A stretch of 7,247 bases of DNA, taken from NCBI GenBank assembly GCA_047618505.1, contig JBLHLB010000209.1, positions 1 through 7,247 of the forward strand. The letters run 5' to 3'. Under the pieces are notes generated by a model that saw only the letters and a program-made list of their open reading frames with translations, had not been told where the DNA came from and did no database searches. Position numbers and translations under genes: made by a program. Shown in pieces: positions 1 to 6,741 of the stretch. This DNA is from JBLHLB01 sp047618505 (lineage in GTDB: Bacteria > Planctomycetota > UBA1135 > GCA-002686595). Position 1 is the first letter of the stretch. Each line of letters opens with the position of its first letter.

Positions 1-1869
1 GCAGTTGTGCCCAACGACTTCCTGGATCCCGCGCAGGGCATAGGCCAGGAGGATTTGCTCATTGGAGCGGTGGGCCCAATAGTCAGCAGTGGTGCCGTCT
101 CCGTAGGGCGGGCTGTCGGCTACCTTTCCATCGTCCATGGCACTGAAGAGCCCATTGGGCATCTGCGTGCGCTCCAGGGCCGAGATGAAGCTCGGGAACC
201 AGTTAGCGGTGCGCTGGCGGTACTCCGACTTACCCGTGGCGTAGGCCGTCACGATTATGTCTGCGGCCCAAGCCTCTCCGCGGCCCCAGGCAATACCCAA
301 TCCCGTACTTGTCTTCGGGAGAATCTCTCCACCGTTGCCCTCATAGAAGGTCATGCGAGCCAGGGCCGCATCCATGGCACAGTATTGCCTTGCCAAGGGA
401 TCGTTCGTCAACCAAACGAGCGCCTTGTTGGCTTTGGTACGGCGCACCATGTGCTGGTTGTCGATCGGTGCATAGACACTCGGGTCGTAGTTTGCCGTGC
501 CACTGCCCGAGCCCGTGTCCGCGAAGTCAAAGGGAGTGTCCTTGGGCGGACTCGACAGGAACACATTGGCGTAAATGTCCCAAGGGCGTGAGCCATCGGT
601 ATTGAGGTAATCGTCCATCCGAAGGGGTTGGCCGTCTGCCTCATAAATGCAGCCCATTTGTCGTGAGCCGTAGCGTAGTTGCTCCACATAGAGCGACAGT
701 ATGCCGTCCGACTGGGCACTGACCGCGGGCAGCACGCCCTCGTAGTGGTGGATGTCCGTGCCGCTGGTCATGCCGCCGTATTTCACACCCTGGGCTGGCC
801 AAAAGTGCGAGACCGGGATGTCCCCGGGTAGCGTGGGGGAGTTGGATGCCAGGAGCGAGAAGTCCAAGTCCTTCTGCACCGAGAGATCAATGACTGTGTG
901 GCTCAGATCAGGCAGGCCGATGTTCTGCGGCATGTAGCCCCCCCTGGTCCAATCGCCCACGGCCCAGCCTTCGAGCTCGACCAGGGGCGCTTCGTTGTCG
1001 GGGTGGAGGACCAATCGAAAAGACCGTTCCATACGCTGCGGCAGCACATGCAGATCAGGCTTGACGAGTGTCTGGCTCCCTATCGTCGGGTCCGGCAAGA
1101 AGGGCGTGTGCGACCAGCCAGCGGGTACGTCCAGCGTCGCCGTCGTGAAGTAAACATCGGGCTTGGCCGGAAGGCTTCCGTTGTGCCAGTTGATGACAAG
1201 CTCAACCTGGCGACGATCGGCGTTCACAGTGAACCACGCTTGGAATCCACCGAAAGCCGTATCGAAGCTGCGGCGAACGGTCAGGGTGTTGGGGCCATAG
1301 CGAAAGAGCTCATCGTTGGGGTTGATACCCGACAAGGACAATGCGTGAACCTGTCCCAGCTGGTCCAGTAGGTTCAGTTTGACTTTGTTCTCCAGCACGA
1401 CTGTAGCCAGGCTTTCCAGGGCAAAGCCATCGAGGCTGTAGTCGTTCGTTTCCCCGTCGTGCACAGGGAAGTACTGCATTCCACTCCAGGAGTTGTTCTC
1501 CACCATGGCGCGGACTTCCACGATCATCCAATCCTGCAGCTCCGCGACGAGTTCCCACTGGGTATTCAGCGGGGTCCCATCCGGCGCGAAGACTTTAAGA
1601 GGGCAGTTGTTGCGCGCAAAGGTGCGCGGCGCAATCGCCATCGTCCCATGGAGAACGAAGCGGTCCAATGGACCGGGTACAGCGCACTTTAAGGTGCCCA
1701 CCTGTTGGGTTATGGTGGGCGTAGCGTTAGCTGAATTTGTTGCCAGAAGAAGCCCCATGGTGGGGGCCGAAATACAGGCAAGGAGTAGAATGCCCCGGTT
1801 GAGAAAGCGGCGAATCGCGCTTCTCACATTGGGACTTCCCGCTCCGGTCGTGGCTGACCGAAACTGCAT
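1..1869 (-). CDS. Secreted protein, RIFT-barrel-like N-terminus plus helical (alpha/alpha-toroid-like) region; C-terminus outside window
   Basis: The frame is open without a stop for 623 codons, from an ATG at 1869 to the window edge, so the C-terminus is missing. Residues 15-49 form a signal peptide: a basic stretch (RSAIRRFLNR), a hydrophobic core at about 26-43, and a signal peptidase I-like site ANA|TP after residue 49. An in-frame GTG at 1827 (residue 15) has a GGGAAG stretch about 7 bases upstream and gives a more compact signal, so it is a credible alternative start. Residues 60-340 look beta-rich. The stretch LHGTMAIAPRTF...DGTPLNTQ (73-104) resembles the N-terminal RIFT barrel of the PcRGLX/YetA rhamnogalacturonan-lyase-like group. 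Residues 470-620 are helical with conserved-looking segments (DNQHMVRRTKANKALVWL, GIAWGRGEAWAADIIV, QMPNGLFSA), which suggests an alpha/alpha toroid. A role in polysaccharide breakdown outside the cytoplasm is inferred; no catalytic residues can be assigned. The gene follows a long untranslated leader and appears to be a separate unit from the operon upstream. Confidence 0.8.
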   Translation of the reverse strand, partial: MQFRSATTGAGSPNVRSAIRRFLNRGILLLACISAPTMGLLLATNSANATPTITQQVGTLKCAVPGPLDRFVLHGTMAIAPRTFARNNCPLKVFAPDGTPLNTQWELVAELQDWMIVEVRAMVENNSWSGMQYFPVHDGETNDYSLDGFALESLATVVLENKVKLNLLDQLGQVHALSLSGINPNDELFRYGPNTLTVRRSFDTAFGGFQAWFTVNADRRQVELVINWHNGSLPAKPDVYFTTATLDVPAGWSHTPFLPDPTIGSQTLVKPDLHVLPQRMERSFRLVLHPDNEAPLVELEGWAVGDWTRGGYMPQNIGLPDLSHTVIDLSVQKDLDFSLLASNSPTLPGDIPVSHFWPAQGVKYGGMTSGTDIHHYEGVLPAVSAQSDGILSLYVEQLRYGSRQMGCIYEADGQPLRMDDYLNTDGSRPWDIYANVFLSSPPKDTPFDFADTGSGSGTANYDPSVYAPIDNQHMVRRTKANKALVWLTNDPLARQYCAMDAALARMTFYEGNGGEILPKTSTGLGIAWGRGEAWAADIIVTAYATGKSEYRQRTANWFPSFISALERTQMPNGLFSAMDDGKVADSPPYGDGTTADYWAHRSNEQILLAYALRGIQEVVGHNC

Positions 1870-2171
1870 GAAATTGTCGTCGGCGTCTGCTGAAAGTCTA
1901 GGTGTCGAGCTGGCCGGACAGTGACCTCACAAAGCCGCGGATGAAACCGCCAGGGGCAAGGGAGCTCGAATGGAGCGTCCGAACAGGGAGCAAGGACCGG
2001 CCGGGCTTGGGCTGGTCCTGCGCTCCGCAGGTGGGGGAAGCAGACCGCCTACGGCCGAATCCCGCAAGCCCTCGTTTCCGGGGACAGCTGCTACAGGCCC
2101 TAATGGACGTCGAATTGCGCAACACCCAGACAGTGTCTGCTCTGAAGGCATCTTAACCCCGCGTTCAAAAC
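1870..2171 (-). other. Gene-free leader/promoter region with several potential hairpins
   Basis: About 300 bases lie between the terminator-like hairpin and the ATG at 1869, with no convincing gene. Inverted repeats seen by eye are a 9-bp stem at 1994-2002 with 2010-2018 (one G-T wobble, 7-base loop), a 6-bp stem at 2017-2022 with 2026-2031 (3-base loop), and a 6+1+6 dyad at 2127-2139. The first two share bases 2017-2018, so they would be mutually exclusive if transcribed. I could not recognise a -35/-10 pair or a known riboswitch, tmRNA, SRP RNA or RNase P core. The likely content is the promoter and 5' leader of the secreted protein gene. Confidence 0.4.
2127..2139. promoter_or_regulatory. 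Inverted repeat CAGACA-G-TGTCTG, possible operator
   Basis: This is a perfect 6-bp dyad around a single central base in the gene-free region, about 260 bases upstream of the secreted protein start. Its shape is compatible with a dimeric transcription factor site, but no family can be assigned. A chance occurrence or part of an RNA hairpin is equally possible. Confidence 0.2.
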
Positions 2172-2204
2172 CAAGGATGGCGCCCACGTGGGACGCCATC
2201 CTTG
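2172..2204 (-). terminator. Strong hairpin, probable terminator of the four-gene operon
   Basis: The outer arms CAAGGATGGCG (2172-2182) and CGCCATCCTTG (2194-2204) pair perfectly over 11 bp. Inside them CCC pairs with GGG around an ACGT loop, leaving one bulged base (2193). Read on the minus strand, the hairpin begins about 35 bases after the stop of the haem protein gene and is followed by GTTTTG. The U-run is short, so this is a modest intrinsic terminator or an RNA 3'-end stabilising stem. No gene converges from the other side. Confidence 0.6.
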
Positions 2205-2238
2205 CCCATGCGAGCCCATCACTCGAATGAGTCGTAAC

Positions 2239-3015
2239 TCATGCGGCGCGCCTTGGAATCCACATTTCTGCCACAATCAATAGGCAAGAAAGCGCGGTGG
2301 ACAGGGCGAATAGCCCGCCTCCTACAAGGATTGCCAAGACCCAGACTCCGCTTTCCCTTGCCATCCACCAGCCAGCGAAGTCCAAGAGTAGCGCTGGTCC
2401 GCCGATACCGAGGGGCAGAGAGCGTAGGGTCGTTGAGAATCGCGAAGCCAGGCAAAGGAGGCCAAACACGAGGCACAACACTCCGAGGGAGAGTGCGTGT
2501 GTATGCATCGACATCAGGAGGATTTCCTTAGGTGTCGCGTCGAGTTGGCGCGAGAAGGCGATGGATTCCACATCGTCCCAGTAGTCCAGCATTGGCTGCA
2601 CTGAAGGGTCGGCATTGCGGGAGTGGCAGGAAAGGCAGGAGCCATCGATGACCTCGGCGGGCGCGAGATCACCGAGCTCAAGGCTGTCGTAATCTTGGCT
2701 CACGCGTGTGCCCTTCAGCCAGCCGATCAGCAGCTGCCGATCGGCCGTACTTAGCTCTTCCGCGTGATCGTTTTCCAACGCCCGCAGAAGCAAAGATGGT
2801 TGATCGATCCCGTGGTAGGCCGCATCGATGTCGACGCGGGATAGACCCTCTTCGCCATCACGGTTCTCATGGTGGTTTTCCACGTGGGCCAGGGAGGCCG
2901 CCATGCCGATGGCAATTACGGCCACGAGGCTCGTGACACCGATCTTGGCTAGCAGCGGTAGGTCAGCCAAGCGTAAGCGTTGGTCGCCCTGGGGCGTTTC
3001 ATTGCCTGCACTCAT
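2239..3015 (-). CDS. Four-helix membrane protein with a single c-type haem motif (CxxCH)
   Basis: The protein has 258 residues. Predicted membrane segments by eye lie at about 20-44, 173-191, 199-218 and 223-248. Between the first and second is a soluble loop of about 125 residues with CLSCH at 127-131, the classic site for covalent haem c attachment, so this loop should face the periplasm. Two histidines (H171, H173, as HTH) sit at the mouth of the second helix and could be a haem or metal ligand. DFAGWWMAR (212-220) in the third helix also looks like a family signature. I recall similar unnamed planctomycete and proteobacterial proteins with a CxxCH loop and a D-x3-WW helix, some misleadingly labelled 'elongation factor-1 alpha', but this is from memory. 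Its ATG overlaps the stop of the upstream Gfo/Idh gene (ATGA), and GGAG lies 11 bases upstream inside that gene, so translation is probably coupled. A role in electron transfer at the membrane is inferred. Confidence 0.85.
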   Translation of the reverse strand: MSAGNETPQGDQRLRLADLPLLAKIGVTSLVAVIAIGMAASLAHVENHHENRDGEEGLSRVDIDAAYHGIDQPSLLLRALENDHAEELSTADRQLLIGWLKGTRVSQDYDSLELGDLAPAEVIDGSCLSCHSRNADPSVQPMLDYWDDVESIAFSRQLDATPKEILLMSMHTHALSLGVLCLVFGLLCLASRFSTTLRSLPLGIGGPALLLDFAGWWMARESGVWVLAILVGGGLFALSTALSCLLIVAEMWIPRRAA

Positions 3016-4238
3016 TCGGCCAACATCTCCGCGCTGATCTCAACGCGTTCGCCACTTGTCACCGCATGCTGGGATTGGATTCCAATGACCGCGGCGCGCA
3101 ATCCTTCACCCGCACTGGTCGGCACGGAAGTGTCGTTGTTGCAGGCCTCCACAAAGTCTCCGAGGGCATAGTAGAGGGGCGTCTCCGGCAACCCGATGCC
3201 TTCCTTGAGTCGACCCTGCGCGGCCAACTGCGTGGCGTCTGCAATGAGGGTGATGCCCGCTTCGTCGTGGAACTGCTGACGGCTCGCGTAGACTTCCCAG
3301 TCCAAGGTCGCCGCGTCGGATTCCTTGAACATCCAACCGGCGGTCCAGGCCAGGCGAAAGGTGCCCATTGTGCCCCTCATTAATTCGTAGGTACTCTCGT
3401 AGGAGTTGGCCAGGGTCGCTTCGTAGCTCAGGACTCGATCCCCGGGGAACTCCAGCTCGAGGGAGATCGTGTCGGCTACGGTGCGCCCGTCCTCGTGGAG
3501 CTGAACGCTTCCGCGTCCGCGCACCGCTGTGGGATAGGCGCCCAGGAACCAGTGAAAGACATCGAACTGATGCACACCCATTTCCCCGGGTAGTCCGAGG
3601 GAGACCTCTGGGTCAAGGCGCCAGTTGAGCGCTTTCTCGTCGGCGGGGTCGCGCGCCGGGAAGATCCAGCTGTTCTTGTCCGCATTCTGGGCCCGCATGG
3701 AAACAACATCGCGGATTGCTCCGGACCGGGAGAAGTCCCTCGCCAGATCATAAATTGGGTTGGAGCGGGCTAGCATGCCCGTCATGAACTTGCCCTTCGA
3801 GGCACGGGCTGCCGCGACGAGGACGCGGCAGTCCTCAAGGGTGTGCGCGAGGGGCGCTTCGCAGTAGACGTGTTTGCCGCGCTCAAGGGCGGCCAGGGCC
3901 GGCTCGCGATGTAGGTGCGTGGGGGTCGCGATGATTACTGCGTCCACCTCTGCCTCCGCCAAAAGGCTGGTGTGGTCCGCGTAGCCCGTTGCACCCTGGA
4001 CACGGCGAAGGCCCGAACGCAGGCGCGATTCAACGGCATCGGCGACGGCCGTCACCTGGACGTCTTCGAGTTTGACAAGCTCTGCAAGGATGGCTCTACC
4101 TTGGCGCCCGGCGCCTATCAAGCCAACGCGCAGTGGGGCAAGGCCAGAGCGAACTCGGGCGGCTAATTCGGGAGCCAAGGCGAAGGTGCCGAGGGCACCG
4201 GCGGACTGAACAAGAAAGCGTCTACGGTCGGACTTCAT
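3012..4238 (-). CDS. Tat-exported Gfo/Idh/MocA-family protein with EKP lysine replaced (EAP)
   Basis: The protein has 408 residues from the ATG at 4238. I chose this start because it puts the twin-arginine signal at the N-terminus: MKSDRRRFLVQSAG followed by a mild hydrophobic stretch ending near ALAPELAA. The frame extends to a GTG at 4295, but that adds 19 residues before the signal. The Rossmann motif GLIGAGRQG (residues 39-47) is the NAD(P) site, and VIIATPTHLH (about 101-110) is the typical second conserved segment. The motif normally reading EKP is CEAP here (E127, A128, P129), so the usual catalytic lysine is absent. The downstream segment GEMGVHQFDVFHW (218-230) keeps the usual histidine/aspartate pattern (H223, D226, H229). 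Substrate is unknown; the family oxidises or reduces sugars, inositols and related polyols. The start lies 47 bases after the ApbE stop (10-bp overlap with the long start), and the stop overlaps the haem protein start, so all belong to one operon. Confidence 0.88.
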   Translation of the reverse strand: MKSDRRRFLVQSAGALGTFALAPELAARVRSGLAPLRVGLIGAGRQGRAILAELVKLEDVQVTAVADAVESRLRSGLRRVQGATGYADHTSLLAEAEVDAVIIATPTHLHREPALAALERGKHVYCEAPLAHTLEDCRVLVAAARASKGKFMTGMLARSNPIYDLARDFSRSGAIRDVVSMRAQNADKNSWIFPARDPADEKALNWRLDPEVSLGLPGEMGVHQFDVFHWFLGAYPTAVRGRGSVQLHEDGRTVADTISLELEFPGDRVLSYEATLANSYESTYELMRGTMGTFRLAWTAGWMFKESDAATLDWEVYASRQQFHDEAGITLIADATQLAAQGRLKEGIGLPETPLYYALGDFVEACNNDTSVPTSAGEGLRAAVIGIQSQHAVTSGERVEISAEMLAE

Positions 4239-4285
4239 GGGCGAATGAAGGGCTGCTTCGTGTCGTTGGAATCGGAGGGGGAATG

Positions 4286-5329
4286 CTAGGTGCACGGGAC
4301 CGAAGCTCGATCACGGTCGTGCCTGATTTTGATGGGGGAGTCATCACCCGGTGGGTGGGAAAATTGCCATTGTCGCGCGTTGCTCATGCCCTGCGCGATG
4401 GCGACTTCGTGCCCTGCGGGCCAGGGGGAGTCGGCGAACAAGGTCGGGCAGGCCACGAGTGCCGTGGCCCAGGCGTCGGCACTGCGCGCGGAGGACGCCA
4501 GGACTAGGGCGGCGCGATCCGTGGGAACTCCCCTGCCCGTTCGCGGGTCGAGGATGTGCCCCAGTCCATTGCGACTGACCTTTCCGGCGGCGCTTGAGAG
4601 GGCCAAGGCGCGATCACAAAGATGAACCATGGGTCCACTTTTGGATTCAAGTGCAATGGGCCAACCTCGCGTGTCGGGTGGCATGCCAAGGGCGATGACG
4701 GCGCTCGTTCCGCCATGAAGAAGTGCGCAGTCGACGCCCGCTTCCCGTAAGCACTCGGCCGCAAGGTCCAGGGCGTGCCCCTTGGCAATGGCCCCCAAGT
4801 CTAGGGCTACGCCGGGATCGATGAAGCGAACACTTTGTCCTTCGGCATCCAAATGGATTGAAGAAGCGCTGGGCGCATTGGAGCACGGCTGTTGATCTTG
4901 GAGGACCGAATTATCCTGTAGCCCCGCTGCGCGCATATGGGGTGCAAGTGCGGGGTCAAAGGCACCGCTCGTTGCACGCCAAACCTCGAGGGCCTCCGCG
5001 AGCAACTCAAAGGTGTCCGCACCCACCCGGACTGGAGCTTCGAACGCGCACCTGTTGATGCGCGAAAGGAGCGAATCACGCCGGAACAGGGAAAGCTCGT
5101 GGTCCACCGTTTTGATGACCTCAAGCGCTTCCTCTCCGGCTGCCCGGAGGAATCTCTCCTGGGGAGAGACCCGTCGTCCCGGGCTAGATCCCGGAGCGGG
5201 TGTGTCCGACTCCGCACCCGCGAGCACGAGCTCAAAGCGCGTGCCGCAGGCTTGGGTCGCCAGGCGCAGGATCAAAGTGCCGAGGCGCTCTTCGTTGCGG
5301 GGTCGAAAGCGTAGGTCTTGCCGTCCCAC
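4286..5329 (-). CDS. apbE: FAD:protein FMN transferase (ApbE family)
   Basis: ApbE enzymes use FAD to attach FMN covalently to a Ser/Thr of a target flavoprotein, usually in the periplasm. The 347-residue frame shows the family's motifs in order: ACGTRFEL (27-34, usually AMGT), DHELSLFRRDSLLSRIN (76-92), SGAFDP (121-126), LDLGAIAKG (176-184), HGGTSAVIALG (205-215), HILDPRTG (258-265) and ADAWATA (284-290). D285 and T289 match the magnesium-binding pair of the family. No signal peptide or lipobox is visible, unlike most ApbE proteins, so this one may act in the cytoplasm or start elsewhere. The GTG at 5329 overlaps the upstream Gfo/Idh gene by 58 bp. A TTG at 5275, sharing two bases with that gene's stop, would start the protein just before the first motif and is a plausible coupled start. 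No clear FMN-acceptor motif (SGAT-like) occurs in the neighbouring proteins, so the target is probably encoded elsewhere. Confidence 0.9.
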   Translation of the reverse strand: MGRQDLRFRPRNEERLGTLILRLATQACGTRFELVLAGAESDTPAPGSSPGRRVSPQERFLRAAGEEALEVIKTVDHELSLFRRDSLLSRINRCAFEAPVRVGADTFELLAEALEVWRATSGAFDPALAPHMRAAGLQDNSVLQDQQPCSNAPSASSIHLDAEGQSVRFIDPGVALDLGAIAKGHALDLAAECLREAGVDCALLHGGTSAVIALGMPPDTRGWPIALESKSGPMVHLCDRALALSSAAGKVSRNGLGHILDPRTGRGVPTDRAALVLASSARSADAWATALVACPTLFADSPWPAGHEVAIAQGMSNARQWQFSHPPGDDSPIKIRHDRDRASVPCT

Positions 5330-6597
5330 ATGGAACGCGAAGCGAGATCCACCGCCACCATGACCTTTGCGCCGAGCTGAACGGGGCTGGCCGTTTCTTC
5401 ACGGGTGCGCATGCAGGAGAGCCAGTTAAGTCGCAGCTCGTCCTGGTCGCTGACACCACCGCACTGAATCTCCTGGGGCTCCACATCGTCGATGAAGGCG
5501 CGCTCGGGCACGACCTTGACGTTATTGCCCGCCAGGAACATGTTCGCGTGGTTGCCTCGGATCAGGTTCTCCAGCCCGTAGGAGTTGCAGGTCGAACCGG
5601 CCACGACCATGGTGTGCTCCGTCTCGAACTGGACCGTCAGGTTGACCTGATCGTGGTTCTCCATGACCTTGTCTACGTAGTGGCCCCCGACGCCGGAAAC
5701 GACCGTGGGCCAGCCGGAATCCAAGGCGTACATGAGCGGCGTCATGACGTGCACTAGGAGATCGCCGATGACACCGGTGGAATACTTGCGGTAGCGACGC
5801 CAGCGCCAGTAGACGAGGGGGTTCCAATCGGTCAATCCCAAGGGGCCACACCAGGCGTCCCAGTCGAGGGTGCTTCCGGGCTGCACGCGCTCATCGATTC
5901 CGTAGTAGTTCCACTCGCCATCGGGGGTGTTGCGGCAGTAGCTCGTCTGGCTCGAGACGGGCTTGCCGATACCACCTGCAGCGATGAGCTTCTGTGCTTC
6001 GCGGTACTTGGGAATCATGATCTTCTGCGTGCCGACCTGGAGAACCTGCTCGTTGGCCTGCACAACATCCATCAGGGCGAAGGCTTCGTCGAGCTCACGC
6101 GTCATGGGCTTCTCGACGTAGACGTCCTTGCCGGCCATGATCGCGTCGCTGGCCATCTTGCAATGCCAGTGCTCCGGCGAAGCGATCAAGACACCGTGGA
6201 TGTCTTCGCGCGCAAGGAGCTCGGTGTAATCCGAGTAGGTGTCGACGGTGATGCCTTGCTCAGTCGAGCATATCTTGGCTGCGTCCTCGGCCCGGGGCTG
6301 GGCCACGTCGGCCACGGCCACGATTTGGACATTCTCGCGCCCGGCCTTAGCCAGGGAGATGATCGCCCGGCAGTGGGCCGTGCCCATGCCGCCGGTGCCG
6401 ATGACACCGATGCGGATGCCTTCGTCATCGGCGATAGGGGTAAAGCTCATGCCGCGCGTGGCGGGGGCGCGTTCTGGCGCGCCGGGGTCCGAGGCACAGC
6501 TGGCGACGACGCTGGCGCCTGCCAGGGCCGCTCCGCCCGCCAGAACCGAGCGTCGATTGGGGGACGTCGTGGGGCGACGGTTGGGGTGGTGAGTCAT
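5272..6597 (-). CDS. Gfo/Idh/MocA-family oxidoreductase with Tat signal and lipobox
   Basis: The protein has 441 residues. The N-terminus carries a twin-arginine motif (PNRRSVLAGG, from residue 13), a hydrophobic stretch and a lipobox VASC (31-34), so it is predicted to be exported folded by Tat and lipid-anchored at C34. The Rossmann motif GVIGTGGMG (64-72) binds NAD(P), IASPEHWH (138-145) is the next conserved segment, and VEKP (161-164) keeps the catalytic lysine K163. DWDAWCGP (245-252) and the WRWRRYRKYSTGVIGDLLVH segment (264-283, with D279 and H283) are typical of the secreted planctomycete-type members with the C2-like C-terminal domain. Length is normal for the group. The ATG at 6597 has GGAG 10 bases upstream. 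This is the first gene of the operon, and its end overlaps the ApbE gene. The substrate is unknown, probably a sugar, polyol or glycoside. Export implies the nicotinamide cofactor is carried along tightly bound, as in glucose-fructose oxidoreductase. Confidence 0.92.
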   Translation of the reverse strand: MTHHPNRRPTTSPNRRSVLAGGAALAGASVVASCASDPGAPERAPATRGMSFTPIADDEGIRIGVIGTGGMGTAHCRAIISLAKAGRENVQIVAVADVAQPRAEDAAKICSTEQGITVDTYSDYTELLAREDIHGVLIASPEHWHCKMASDAIMAGKDVYVEKPMTRELDEAFALMDVVQANEQVLQVGTQKIMIPKYREAQKLIAAGGIGKPVSSQTSYCRNTPDGEWNYYGIDERVQPGSTLDWDAWCGPLGLTDWNPLVYWRWRRYRKYSTGVIGDLLVHVMTPLMYALDSGWPTVVSGVGGHYVDKVMENHDQVNLTVQFETEHTMVVAGSTCNSYGLENLIRGNHANMFLAGNNVKVVPERAFIDDVEPQEIQCGGVSDQDELRLNWLSCMRTREETASPVQLGAKVMVAVDLASRSMWDGKTYAFDPATKSASAL

Positions 6598-6607
6598 TTC
6601 GGATGTT

Positions 6608-6611
6608 CTCC
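6608..6611 (-). promoter_or_regulatory. Ribosome binding site (GGAG) of the first operon gene
   Basis: GGAG on the minus strand lies 10 bases before the ATG at 6597. It supports that start, which also places the twin-arginine signal correctly. It is the clearest Shine-Dalgarno sequence in the window. Confidence 0.6.
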
Positions 6612-6661
6612 AGGGGATCCGGTCGTGGCTTAGGTCTCAAGCGTGCGCAGCTTAACAAAGC

Positions 6662-6679
6662 CCGGGGCCCAGACCCCAG
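6662..6679 (-). terminator. Weak terminator-like hairpin after the HEAT-like gene
   Basis: On the minus strand CTGGGG (6679-6674) can pair with CCCCGG (6667-6662), including one G-T wobble, around a 6-base loop. It is followed by GCTTTGTTAA, an interrupted T-run. It sits about 60 bases after the HEAT-like gene stop and about 65 bases before the first operon gene, where a transcription boundary would be expected. The stem is short, so the call is tentative. Confidence 0.3.
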
Positions 6680-6741
6680 TTGGATAGCCCCACGTCTTAC
6701 TTCTCACCCGCATCATCCCAGATGAGCACCCCCGTGACACC

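Noticed and set aside
7..591. Plus-strand open frame of 194 codons
   Set aside because: It lies wholly antisense to the secreted protein gene, whose frame is continuous and begins with a signal peptide. The plus-strand translation has no recognisable domain and looks like a GC-rich shadow.
898..1371. Plus-strand open frame of 157 codons
   Set aside because: It is antisense to the same secreted protein gene, with no ribosome binding site or family resemblance.
1..1869. Possible frameshifted pseudogene, because only short open frames with both start and stop are found in this stretch
   Set aside because: Translating the minus strand from 1869 gives 623 sense codons in one frame to the edge. 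The frame only appears absent because its stop lies outside the window.
1991..2100. Known structured RNA (riboswitch, tmRNA, SRP RNA, RNase P) in the gap
   Set aside because: I looked for core consensus stretches of these RNAs on both strands and found only partial, unconvincing resemblances.
1927..2199. Minus-strand frame of 90 codons (and an overlapping one at 1898-2125) in the gap
   Set aside because: The longer frame starts inside the terminator-like hairpin, and both have a low-complexity Pro/Arg/Ser composition and match no family. A plus-strand frame covers the same bases equally well, so none is favoured.
5200..5757. Plus-strand open frame of 185 codons
   Set aside because: It is antisense to the first Gfo/Idh gene and the ApbE start; its composition (many His, Val, Asp) is that of a reverse-frame shadow.
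6163..6633. Plus-strand open frame of 156 codons
   Set aside because: It is antisense to the N-terminal half of the first Gfo/Idh gene, whose Rossmann and Tat motifs are unmistakable.
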